Source: Blasia pusilla
Lineage: Eukaryota > Marchantiophyta > Marchantiopsida > Blasiales
NCBI GenBank assembly: GCA_050084515.1
Contig: CM114271.1
Span: 7,378,001-7,442,000, forward strand
Reading direction: 5' to 3'
Length of the DNA stretch: 64,000 nt
Positions within the stretch are counted from its first letter, which is position 1; every line of letters starts with the position of its first letter. Position numbers and translations under genes: made by a program. Below, one piece after another: positions 9,121-20,126 of this stretch. The notes below the pieces were generated by a model. It was not told the origin of the DNA, made no database searches, and was given only the letters and a program-made list of their open reading frames with translations.

Positions 9121-12100
9121 GCCAATCGATTCTTCTCAATCTAGGGTTCGAAAGGAGAGCATGATCTGTTAACTTCCTATCCATCTGATGACTCTGAGCA
9201 ATTTCTATCCTATGGAAAGTCATGGCCTACTTCTTTGTTTAACATCTCACTCATAGTTTTTTGTCTCTTAGCCATCTATGAGACACAATCGATGTCCAAG
9301 AAAACAAGGGGTAGCCTAGTCTACTTTAGTACATGTAAGTCTTAAGACCTTTAAGCCGAAGTTCCCACCCCTAAAAAAAAATCAAAACCCTATTTTCAAG
9401 AAGGAAAATGATACAATACGCAATTGCAAAGCGAAGGGAGTTGCGGAAGGATAACAAATACATGTCTAAAACTCGTGAATGAAGTAATGAAAAACAGCAA
9501 AGTGTGTTAAGAAACCTATCAGGTTAGAAAACTACCTAAACAATGATCCGAACCTGTGTAAACCAAGTATCTGGAGGGTAGACCAATCTGCACAATCGTT
9601 GTATATGCGAAGTTGGGTCTCAGGACTACAGGTTGAGAGATTGGGCCGAAAGATGGGAAAGAACGTCCGAGGGAGTTAATGGAGCTCACGACTACTACAA
9701 TGAGTTCAGGAAATGGCGAGATGCAACAAAAGTCATTTCACAAAGGCCCAAACCAACACGAGACAAGAATCAAGAAATAGCCACAGAAGCCGAGAGTCCA
9801 AATTCACAAGCTCAAAGCCCGACAAGAGCAAGTGTCCACACCAACTGTCAGCCACAAACCGAACATCGAGAGTGAAGACACCTGCTACTACCGTGCACAT
9901 GTAGAATCGAGGCAAGTCGATTGACAAGCCGAGCTCGATGCAATGACAGTGGTTCTCCCCTCGACTTCAGAAGTTCAGAATGGCCAGTCTCAAGTAAACA
10001 GGTCGACCCCTAAACGAAAATTCCTCCACCTATCACTTCGAGAACCTCCTACAGCCAGGGAGACTCAAATGAACGAGTCGAGATTTGATAATCTCATAGT
10101 AGAGAAATTGTGAGTACACAGCAAGAGAGTCGAGACTAGACTCTCAAGAGGGGAAACAAATAGTTGACGAGAACCTCACGAGTCACAACGAGCAACAAAG
10201 AGTGATTCAGAGTCCACACTCGAGAGGGGAAACGACGAGAGCGATGATCGATCACACAGTAGCAATAGGAAGTGAGGGGCCCGACCTCAATCCAACCCAC
10301 TACGCCCTCTGAGAGTCAGACTTCAGAGTCTTCGGAGTCTTTGGACTCCTTGGAGGTGGAGCACTGGAGCCGTTGGAGGCGGCTTGCCCTAAATCAGAGC
10401 CTTATCAGACGACTTACATCTCCTCCTCAGACTGATCCAACAGATATTGTACTTTCGGTTTACTGGCAGTCAGATACTAACCCGGCGGAAGTCCGGCTCC
10501 TTGAAAATGCTGACCAACCATATTCCGGCTCCCTACGTATGGAAACGACTATTTTTTGACGATATCCTCCCGGAAAGTAGTCAAATTCTGGCATCTAATT
10601 TTGCGGCCAGCTAGTTGCCGGAAAGGGGAAGACGTGAGCTGGAAATTCGACCAACTTTTTCCCCAAGGGGGCGGCAAATTTTTTTTTCCCCAGCTAGCTT
10701 TACACGCAGCCTCAGTTCTCCCCGGCCGTTGGTCTCTCCCCGCAAGCACTCTTGGTGCAAGGCTCCCTTCGCGCGCGTGAAATTCATGCGCCTACGCTAT
10801 GATCTTCATTACTACTAGCTATGTTAGTACCGTCTACGTTGTTTCTACCGCCGGCATCTCTGACTATGTCAGTCAAAGATTGCTAAGGATTGGATGGTCG
10901 AGCTTCCTTCTCCATCTCGGATTCATGTAAGAATCCGAGAGGTTTTCATGACATTTGCCCTTCAAAATTCGCACCTCCTTCTTGTTGTTGAAATTCATTC
11001 CCATGCCTCTTTCCCGTGCTTCTTAGTTGTAGTTTGTTCTTCACTTCCATGCTCACACGACCACTGCTACCAATACCGCAACGCCCTTCCCATTTCCCAC
11101 ATTATTTTCATTCCCGTGCTCTTCGCGTGTTTCCCGAGCTTCTTCGCGTGTCCGCGGTTCTCACAAATTGTGCCATCTAGCCTTACTGACTGATTGGTGC
11201 TCTATTCATAGTTTCCCGTGTGTGCTCTTTTTCATCCGCGTTCAGTAAGACCCACTACATTTCCATGTTTCTACATCTGATGTACATAAGATTTATTTTC
11301 TACTTACAAGGCTGTGTTAATCGGGCGTGTTGCATTTTTTCCGCAAGGCTCTTCATCCTGGTCATAGAGCTCGTGTGGAGTTGTTGCTGTCTACAATTTC
11401 CATTTTCTCCAAACCATCAAGGTCTACCCTCTCAAACTAGATCGTTCTTGTGCTGTCTGAAATTTTCCATCAATCCTTGAGGCATAGTAAACCTCCATTC
11501 ACTCCGTGGCTCAATCTCTGAACTTGACCTCTTGCCTGAGGTGAAATCCCCTTACCACCATCTTGGCTATGCTACTCCCTAAACTGATCCAAACCTGTTT
11601 TTGAAGATAGCTGGTCTTCTGTTCAATTACGACTAACCGTTCCTTGCTCTAATTCTAAACCTGAAGTCCCACTTCTGACTTTTGCCTATGTACGTCATGA
11701 GCTTCTTTTGGGATGCATTGAGCAAGACTCTTTTATGTTGTTGTAGTCTGTTCGACGCCTTCTTTTTCCCTTCAGATATTACCTTCATACTCTTCTTGCG
11801 GGTTCCAAATCCCCTCTTCACAAGCCCCAATTCCTCGCAATTGTCTACACACGGCAGAAGCTTACTGCACGCAGTGTCGCCATGTAGAGATCTTTCTCTG
11901 GCTACAAAGCACTTGCTGCTTCCCACACACTCGCTCCAATATGGAGATGCCCACTCCCTACTTCCATGTCTCATCATCGTTGCCACCTTCAGAGGGCGGC
12001 TCAAAACACACATCCTCCCTCCCTCCTCGCTTATTATCATGTCCATTTCCTGCTCTCACAACCCGCCTCCCGATTTCGACGCCAAAAAAACCTATAGAGT

Positions 12101-13090
12101 CCATTATGATGGCGGAGCTTGTCTCCAAGCGCCTCATCTAAACTCTTAGGGTTGCAACACCCATGAGCCACGCATGCTATGCATCGGGAAAACAAGGCGT
12201 GCTCAACTAAATGGCCACACTGTGATTGAATCTTCGGTAAGAACATAAATGTAGCTTGAAAATCTCTTCCTGTTCTACAGAAGCCATACTAGAGAACGCT
12301 AGAGTTATGGAATATATTTTCACTGCTTGAAATCTACTTCTGGCTCACGTCAAGGATTAAGATACTCGTAAAATGATGTACAACTTTCTTCAGTAATCAA
12401 GTTTACCCCAATCGAGCCTTCAAACATCAGCTTTCACAAAATGAAACAGATGGGAAACCATAGCATCCTGCGTGTAAAGAACCTGTTCCTTTTGCGATGG
12501 TCCATGCCCTATACGCATGCACTTCATGCAATCTTCCTTTACTCCCACATCCTCGCCTTCTTCAAGAATCAGATCTGATTTGTGCCTCCACTAAGATTTT
12601 CCTCCATGTAACAAATTGCAGTGTAGTCTCCGCGAGCTCCAAACGCTCAACTGACCCCAATTATAAGAAACACTAGAGACACTTCCGATTAGTCCAATTT
12701 GACTATCCTTTCCACAAAACTTGATTATGCTCAGCAGTGCCCTCTCGACCTTAACAATTCCACCTTTGGCAGATATGGCTTCTTTCTCTTTCTATCCATT
12801 TCTACATACTACTGTCTAATTTCTTAACATTTACTTCTTGTCCTTGCAGATCTTCTAAAGATTGGGGATTTCCTGCCCGGACAAAGGTTGTCCTAACTAA
12901 CCTTATATGTTCGTACTTTCTCTCCCACTCCATCCTTTCTCTTCTTATTTTTTATGTCTTTGCATATTACTGATCATCACTAAGAATAATTATCTCAATG
13001 TTCTTGAATAGTTGAGTACTTCTTCCATCTTCAGCTCTGTTATGTCCTTCAATTTCACCAATTGTAATCATCATATCTTGCATTTTTTTT
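9121..13090. other. About 4 kb without a recognised gene
   Basis: The plus-strand ORFs at 9633-9875 and 10272-10559 and others of 80-155 codons between 10.9 and 12.2 kb show no motif I recognise and no consistent exon pattern. Around 10.1-10.25 kb a short phrase, gagaggggaaac with CTC/GAG-rich surroundings, is repeated. It may be old LTR or untranslated retroelement sequence; nothing more can be supported. Confidence 0.35.
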
Positions 13091-13099
13091 ACTCCTCTA

Positions 13100-14823
13100 A
13101 TGGCACTATCTAGAAGGAGATGTGCCTCTTGTAGAACTATCAATCCACACAACGTATATGTCACTCCAGGAATACTTAACAAAATTCGCCTGGCCAAATG
13201 CAAACATAATGCAATTTTAAAAAATACTACAAACCACAAACTATCATGTAGACCTACTACCTATCACTGGCCACTAGTTGAGCAAATGATGTCAAGGTGG
13301 AAAGCTCATTGTTATGGATTCATAACCAAGATGCAATGTTGCGGTTATTGTGGTTGTGTCATCTATTCCAATCCCCAATCTAGAATGTGTACAATATCAT
13401 TAATTTATGTGCAACATCATTAATGCCTTCCGGGTATTCTGACCAATATCCACCATATGCTTTATGTAATAGATTTCTCCTCCCTTATATTATACCAAGA
13501 CCTAGTGAATTCTTTATATGTGACTTGTGTTCCACAACGCAACCACGTTGTAGCTTTAATGTCTATATGACACCATTGTATATTATGCACGTATTAGCTA
13601 TTGATCCCCTACATCTACGACAACTTTCTATTGTTGATTCAAGAATGGGGATCTAGAGAAAATTCAATGGATTTCACAAGGGATTCTTTCATGCTACATC
13701 CCTCCTAGACTCGTCTCTTATTGGGTGGAACCATAATACTCGAAGTACCCAAGAATTTGAGAACAATATTGCTATTCTCAAACAGATCATGGAGGTGAAT
13801 TTTTGGATCAATCCACTCTATAAAGACTATAAGGCTCTACTTGAACTTCCTTATCCATCTTTCGGACTAGTAGTACCGCCTAGCTCGGTAGTGAACATGA
13901 TTTTGCATTCCTCCCAGTAGAAGGGCCAGCTTACTCATAGCATGGCATATGATCCATATCAGTTGGAGTTAAAGATACTACAAGATGTTTCCTATTCACT
14001 ACCAAATCGTAGACCTAAATCTTCTGATATTTTTGACAATAGTTCTATCTGTATTCGCGTTGGTGCAATTCAGAGATTTCTTACTAATTCCTCTGGTAAT
14101 TCTATCAATAAAAGTTTTACTATAGAGACAACAATTTTCCCTTTTCTATTTCCTTTTTTATGAGGGTACTACACTAGTGCACAATCTTTTCATGAGTATA
14201 TCAAATCAAGGACTAAACAATTATTTAGTGTCGTCTGTTTGTATAAGCCTTTCTCTCTTATTATGCACCAACTACGTCAATCTATTTCACTATGTTCCAT
14301 TGCCCGTACCTTTTTTTTGCAGAAAGACCTCGAGAGATTAAGGAGAGATCACCCTGATCTTCCTGAGGAAAATCTCTATTATTACTTATCTAAGCTGTCA
14401 TTAAGTCCTCAAATTCCAGGCAGCCCACGTTGGCATAGGCGTAATCTCTGTGACCTAAAAGCCAAGGTTCACCATCTAGGCATGCCACATTTCTTTTTAA
14501 CACTTACTTCCGATGAGGTTTCTGACACCCGTTGAATTGAGATCTATGATATGGAAAAATTACTCCTTAAATTTAACCCAACCTTTACATGGAGGGATGC
14601 ACCCATTAAGTATGCCCAACTCTTTCACACATGCCTCCACACATTTTTGGCTCAATTCATTTTTTCTAGGCCACGTGTTCTTGGTAAAATACTAGACTAC
14701 ATCATCAAGTATGAGATACAAGGCAGGGGTAGCTTACACTGTGATATAAAGTTCAGCAGTCGGGCAGCAAAAGCGTTCAAAAGGTGGTTGATCCTTCTAT
14801 TTCTCCTTAATATGCTCTCATGA
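13100..14823 (+). pseudogene. Helitron Rep-type remnant, copy 1
   Basis: The plus-strand segments align in order with the Helitron at 29.6-33.0 kb on the other strand. Shared blocks are a CxxC motif then NVYMTP (about 13530), HKGFFHATSLLD (about 13670), a conserved QLTHSMAxxPYxxEL block (about 13930) and QDVSYSLPNRRPKS. They are followed by the Helitron N domain, GSPRWHRRNLCDLKAKVHHLGMPHFFLTLTSDE region (about 14420-14520). The second HUH-type motif reads GRGSLHCDIKF, where the other copy has HCH, so a metal-binding histidine is lost. Stops and frameshifts occur throughout and no helicase follows. It is an inactive 3'-truncated copy. Confidence 0.85.
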
Positions 14824-14874
14824 CCTATCTGTCAGGGTTTGACCACTACGTAATCGCAGAAGGCGCTAGAAACC

Positions 14875-15115
14875 ACAACTACCAACACGTCGAATTCCAC
14901 GGGTTGGAATATGTGATTTGCAAGACAAGCAGCAACCCGTCAAATTCCGACGGGTTGCAAGTAGAACACTTTCAAAAAATACTGCTTGCAACCTGTCGGA
15001 TTCAAATGGGTGGAACATTAAATTTGCAAGATAAGAAGCAACCTGTCGGATTCCAATGGGTTGCACCCTAAACTTTTTCGCAAAAAAGTTGCTTGCGAAC
15101 ATGTGTGGGTTGGTA
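14875..15115. repeat. Array of four hairpin-forming repeats
   Basis: Four diverged copies of a GCAACC(C/T)GTC...GGGTTGC unit occur about 50-58 bp apart (about 14883, 14932, 14990, 15037). The second is a perfect inverted repeat: arms 14932-14941 and 14949-14958 with a 7-nt loop. The others keep the arms with mismatches. It follows the Helitron remnant directly. Confidence 0.75.
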
Positions 15116-15399
15116 TATGAGTAATGTGGTTGTATGCTTTCACACGATGCTGGTAGCATTAGGACTGTACTTAAAGTAGAATAGCATCTCCTTTGTTGGA
15201 TGAAGGAGAAATAGTGATAAGAGAAGTAGTGATAGGTGTAGGGAGGATTGATAGGAAGGAGTGATTCATATTCATGGGGACAAAATGGCATGAAACGCCA
15301 ATTTCATGTCATATTTTTGTCAGCAACAAAGCAAGCATGTCATACATAATGACTGGCTATAGTTGTTTGTGTTACTTTATTTTCATATTTTTTGTTAGT

Positions 15400-15660
15400 G
15401 AATAGGATTATAAATGACATGGACAAGTCATTTTAATGACTTGAGTCATTAAAATGACTCAAGTCTGAGTCATTCTTTTGTGACGCATGAAGGCATTATT
15501 TGTTACTCTAAGTAGTCATTCAAAGTCACTCTTAATGACTCGTCTAGTCATTCTTTATGACTCGTCTAGTCGCTGTTTATGACTCGCCTAGTCACTATTT
15601 ATGACTAGACGAGTCATTCTTTATGACTCATCTAGTCATTTTTATGATTGTCAATAAGAT
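15400..15660. repeat. AGTCAT/ATGACT repeat array, CACTA-type subterminal
   Basis: Many copies of agtcat and atgact lie in both orientations, including palindromes such as agtcattttaatgact and gactagacgagtcat. The same word array occurs next to CACTAG termini at 33112, 37069 and 56523. It is therefore read as the subterminal repeat region of the CACTA remnant that carries the transposase at 16.9 kb. Confidence 0.7.
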
Positions 15661-16149
15661 CGAGGCCGCTAGATGGCCTTGTAGTAGAAATTTTGAAGAC
15701 ATAAGCTCTAGATCCTTCGCCTCCTCGGCCCATGAACTGCCATCTCTGAATGAATGGAAACCGTGAGTTAGCCTTGATCTTGGCAATGGCATCCATCTCC
15801 GCGGTCTTTCCATCAAGTATTCGTATTTGACGCAATAAGTTCCTGAAGCATTAAGGATCAACCGAGAATGCCAGATTTTCCCACAGTTGTTTCTCCTCAC
15901 CTACCGTGATCTTCAAGAGGATGAAGATCTATCTCAAAGTCCTCTAACAGATAAAACGGTATTGTTCAATTTTTTATTCACTAAATATCTCTATCAATAG
16001 TATGTATTGTCATATGATTGCAAGAAGTATGCAGTAGATAGTGTTTAAGTTTGATAGAATATATTACACTTGAATGTTCTAAAGTTTAGCCCACTTAAAC
16101 CAATCAAAGTACATGATGGGAAGCAAGGGTGGCTAAACGTTGGAGCATG

Positions 16150-16659
16150 CTTGCTACGGGTAAAAAAGATGGTTGCATAGGAAGAGGGAGTGTGCCTCGA
16201 CTATCATATCTCGGGGAGGGATGGGGCCCAAGCGGGATGCAATGGAACCCTACCCTAGGAGGATGGTTTGCCCCTGCACCTCCACCATAGCCTTATAGTC
16301 CTTGGCCTTATCCATTGGCACGACAACCACAATGGGCAGGGAGTAGTATTTCTTTACAACAGCCATGGGTTCCAATTGTAAGTCTTTGGCCTTATTGTTT
16401 TATTGTATCCTATTTAAAATTATTATGTGTGAACTTTACCCTACAAAATTTATCTTCTTTCTACTTTATTCATGGTTAGTATCTGTTTTACATATGATAT
16501 CAACAAGGAGGAGCATCAGATGCACCAAAGTCATATGCACGGGCTCCAACCCCTTATTTCTAGTGAGGGAAGTATTCCCCCCCTAGTGCTAGTCAATCCT
16601 GCATGTGCATCTCGAACCATGACTCCAAGCCCTACACATGGAGGCCTACACGTAGTAGG

Positions 16660-16717
<58 letters not shown>

Positions 16718-18180
16718 TATGAGAAAGCATCTGATACTTACTAAACCTCTATTTTTAGAGCTTTCATTGTTGATATTTTTGGAGATACCAATCACTTTTC
16801 TATTTCTGCCAACTCACATCTTCATTTGAAAATGATGTTGAGAATAGCATAAGAGTATACTTTAGCATCAGAAGTTTACTGCCATGATTATTCATAGTAG
16901 TCATTGTTGAGCACTTAGTAGCACTTGAGAAAATTTCTTTGGATATGTACAGGAGGAAGGGCTAGCAAATCCAAACGTGATTCATGGGTAAATGAGGTGA
17001 ATCAACCCAAGGATTTTAATCCAAAACCCCGATGCAAGGTGATGCCCAATGGGTATCTGAAGAGCAAGGTACATGGATATGAACCTTGGCTTAGTGATCT
17101 GAAAGTGCAAGCAATGCCTTATCTCGACTTCTCAATCATTGAGATAAGTAGACAAGATCCTGTCAATATGGCCATCGTCACAAATTACATGAATGAATCA
17201 TATGTATATGTTGGGGCACCATCATTGGATCCCGAGTACTTAAGGAGAAAAGTTTCTCAACTCTTGAAGACTAAAAGAGCGAGTTTGAAGGCCTATTGGA
17301 TTAAACAAGGGGGCCATCAAGATGTCCCATGCCACCCTGAAGCAAAGGGGTTGGAGTGGGGATGCATGATAGATTATTGGATGTCAGAAATAGGAAAATT
17401 TAAGGCCCAACAAATGCAAAAGGCCCGCTAACATGTCGTCAATTTGAACTACAATAGTCAGGGAGGCTTGGAGGGTTTCGTTGTAAGCACAACACTTGCT
17501 CTTGATCATTGTATTGTATTTTCTATTACTGTTGATAACTTGACCATAAATATAGAATGTACATTTCAATCATTGGAGTCTTTTGTCTTTCCATTATGTT
17601 GGGTCCTTTTAATATGGCCTGATTCACCATATTGTGATGGAATTATGGATTAGGGAACACATGGGAGAGGAGGTCCATCAGAAAGTGTGCCCCTAGGTAA
17701 AGAGATACCATCCTCTCACCCTACGGATAGCCAGTTCAGTGGGCCCTTAAGGGTGAGAAGTCAGTGGCCATTTCAAATAAGTTCTTTTGAGACTAGGTTT
17801 AGGATATGCAAGCATGGTACACTCTTCTAGTTAGTTACTACCATCATTAATCCATATAGACTTGATATTGTGCTTGGGTTATGTAGGGAGGAGATTCAAC
17901 CCTCACTTCCCAACTCCATGATGTGGAAAGTAGATAAGATGAAGGCATGCAAGATATGAGGTCCCAACTGGAAACAACACAAAAAAAGCAAGAGAGCAAG
18001 CTAGTGGAATGAACTTCAGACGAGCCACCGTCAACTAGAAGAGAAGTTGAATATGCTGATGGGGATGGTGGCACAAATGGTAAAGTCTGATGGAGTAGCT
18101 CCTTTGAGTGGGAGAGTAGATCTTGGAATTGAGAAGAATTCTTCTATGCCAAAGAGTAAGTAGTCATTGAAATTGGTCTG
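16150..18180 (+). pseudogene. CACTA (En/Spm) transposase remnant, Transposase_24-like, copy 1
   Basis: A proline-rich N-terminal segment (about 16210-16350) is followed by a coding block at 16925-17431. That block contains ISRQDPVNMAIVTNYMNES, LLKTKRASLKAYWIKQGGH and YWMSEIGKFKAQQMQKAR. The last motif matches the plant Ptta/En/Spm transposase family (Transposase_24), where a YW...S..NK..R helix is typical. A charged, coiled-coil-like exon follows (17890-18110). The same exon series occurs at 35.0-36.7 kb. Stops after the ...KAR block and a (CT)n run at 16662-16714 show that it is not intact. Confidence 0.7.
16662..16714. repeat. (CT)n microsatellite
   Basis: Uninterrupted CT run of about 53 bp inside the CACTA remnant; no LINE sequence adjoins it. 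Confidence 0.97.
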
Positions 18181-18298
18181 ATTTATGTGATCGGATGAAT
18201 ATGATGATTTCCGATTTTTTTAATTATGCTATATCTTTGTATTGTGAGCCTTGGATATAGAGCTATCAAATTGTTTAAATTATACCATTGTTCTGGTT

Positions 18299-18940
18299 TC
18301 TCTCTCTCTCTCTCTCTCTTCAACATTCTAGTGAATTTCCGATTGGAAGAAATGGAGAATAGTGGACTAGGCATCTGGGTGGGCAACAGTTGTGTTGTTG
18401 CCTTCATATTTGCTAATGACTTTGATGGCCTAGAGGAAACAGGAGAGAAACTCCAAGAGATGATCCCCTTGACCAAAATCTGGTGTGACATATGGGGCAT
18501 GGAGACAAATGTACTAAAGTGCGGTGTGATGATTTTCAATGGCAAGGAGGAGGACCAAGATCAACAGTGGTACTGAGGCAAACAAGAGATCCCCTATGTG
18601 CCCGCATACACCATCTGGGCATAGAATTCTCAAAAGATTGCATGCGGGATGCACACATTAAGAAGACTACTGAGAAAGGCCACAAGAAGGTGAACGGTTT
18701 GTCAAGATCTCTACATTGTCGGGACATCACATCAGAAGTAAAGTGCTATATCATTTTTCATACCATTTGTCCCTCGTTGGAATATGGGATAACACTGTTG
18801 GATGACAATACCAAACAAAGGGATAGGCTTGAAGTTATGCAACTGAAGATGTTTTGGGATATGATGTCACCTTCCTCAAGAACAACGCGAGATCAAAACT
18901 TGGAGTGGAACCTTGGAGGATAGGTGTGACATCACCAAGT
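18299..18940 (+). pseudogene. Internal LINE fragment fused to a (TC)n tract
   Basis: A (TC)n run at 18299-18320 passes directly into sequence that matches the LINE at 49764-50417. It includes NILVNFRLEEMENSGLGIWV, the reverse transcriptase active-site region and EETGEKLQEMI. The active-site box reads FANDFDG here against FLDDFGG in the other copy, so both copies differ from the usual two-aspartate Y/FADD pattern. The fragment ends near 18940 without a 3' tail, giving both a 5' and a 3' truncation. Confidence 0.85.
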
Positions 18941-18999
18941 TGAAATGGCAGAGGCAGCCTTCCAATTCATCTCTAAGGGGCTTTTGCCATTTGGCTCTC

Positions 19000-19640
19000 T
19001 TTGAATGGTAGAGGCTTTTTCCTTCTTCCTTGGTCATTCTTGCTACTTGATCAATTTTACTCAAGTCATTATCTCTTCTTTCCTTGAGATTTTCTCTTGA
19101 CCAAATATTTACCAAGATTCTTTGGTCGTCCAGAAGATTCCAACGGCACCGTTACTTTTTGGACAGTGGCTTCCCGTAATTGAAAGTAACTCCCTGTAGT
19201 TACTGTAATTAACTAACCCTACTTAAGATAATCGTGCTTAACTGACTTACCAAGATTAAGCTTCCCTACTTCGTGTGAATACCAAATGTAGCACTTCGGA
19301 TGTCTGATGAGCTTGACTGTAACTATGTCTTCAATACTCCCCCATAAGCTCGTATCAATATCTCTAACACCTAAATTGTTTCTAAACATCTCAAACTTAT
19401 CTCTAGACGATTCCTTTGTAAAATATCAACAATTTGATATTCTGTACCTATGTACACAATATCAATTTTTCTTGCAAACACTTTTTCTTTGATAAAATGA
19501 TAATGCACTTCAACATACTTTGTTTGAACATGAAACACAAGATTATTAGCAAACTTGACGCTACTAATATTGTCTACATATCTATATTGATATTAGTATT
19601 GGAGAGTGCCCTCTTGATTTGCAAATACATATTTATTTGA
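19000..19640 (-). pseudogene. Ty1/copia 3' end: RNase H fragment and LTR start
   Basis: On the minus strand from 19640 the translation shows FHVQTKYVEVHYHFIKEKVF followed by a DIL block, the characteristic C-terminus of copia RNase H. A purine-rich tract (ATGGGGGAGTATTG, about 19340) follows, as a polypurine tract should, and then presumed LTR sequence down to about 19000. The rest of the element is absent and stops interrupt the reading. Confidence 0.75.
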
Positions 19641-19789
19641 CATGTGACAACTGGGCAGCAAGAAAAAAATTTCTCCCTATATGGGCAACAAGAGAGAGCT
19701 TTTGTGTGCAACATGCTTAGTCTCTTCACTCCCGAGCAGAGTGTCCACTAGTATTACACTAGGAATGTTATGTATCTAAAAATATTATG

Positions 19790-19955
19790 AATTTAGGAAT
19801 GTTATATATCCTGAAGTATTAAAATATAAGAAATTTTTTTTTTGAAAAATTTTAATTTTAATTTTTTTTTGTAAAATTATTATATTTCGTTTAATTGAAA
19901 AAAATATAATTACCACATGATAAACATAGATGCATCGCACGGGCATCTAAGGTAG
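19790..19955 (+). mobile_element. Helitron-like 3' terminus
   Basis: A very AT-rich segment ends in gatgcatcgcacgggcatct, followed by CTAA. It resembles the GCACGGGCAT-CTRR ends known for plant Helitrons and the copy at 33487-33514 in this window. The base after CTAA is G rather than T, so the terminus is slightly degenerate or the true end differs by a few bases. Confidence 0.5.
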
Positions 19956-20126
19956 AAGATAGGGACTAAGTTCAGGTTTCTTAAGACCGACTGCATCGTT
20001 CCATTGAGGACGGTGGCCGAGCGTTACGCCGTTGGATATAAGACGGTGGCGAGCAGACGAGACGGCTCCGTAGACTTGCAAGAAATTTATTGCTGGAGTT
20101 GTGGGTGCCGGAGCTTCGGGTGGGCT

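Noticed and set aside
10894-12149. Series of plus-strand ORFs of 66-155 codons
   Set aside because: No motif, no coherent exon phases and pyrimidine-biased composition; antisense ORFs overlap them equally.
16472-16717. Long Ser-Leu or Arg-Glu repeat ORFs across CT/GA tracts (also 281-568, 34270-34559, 46362-46550, 51052-51781)
   Set aside because: They are translations of dinucleotide repeats and occur in several frames and on both strands.
20004-20126. N-terminal extension of ABCI10 from 20004
   Set aside because: The upstream codon is TTG, not ATG; the first in-frame ATG is at 20127 and gives a plausible transit peptide.
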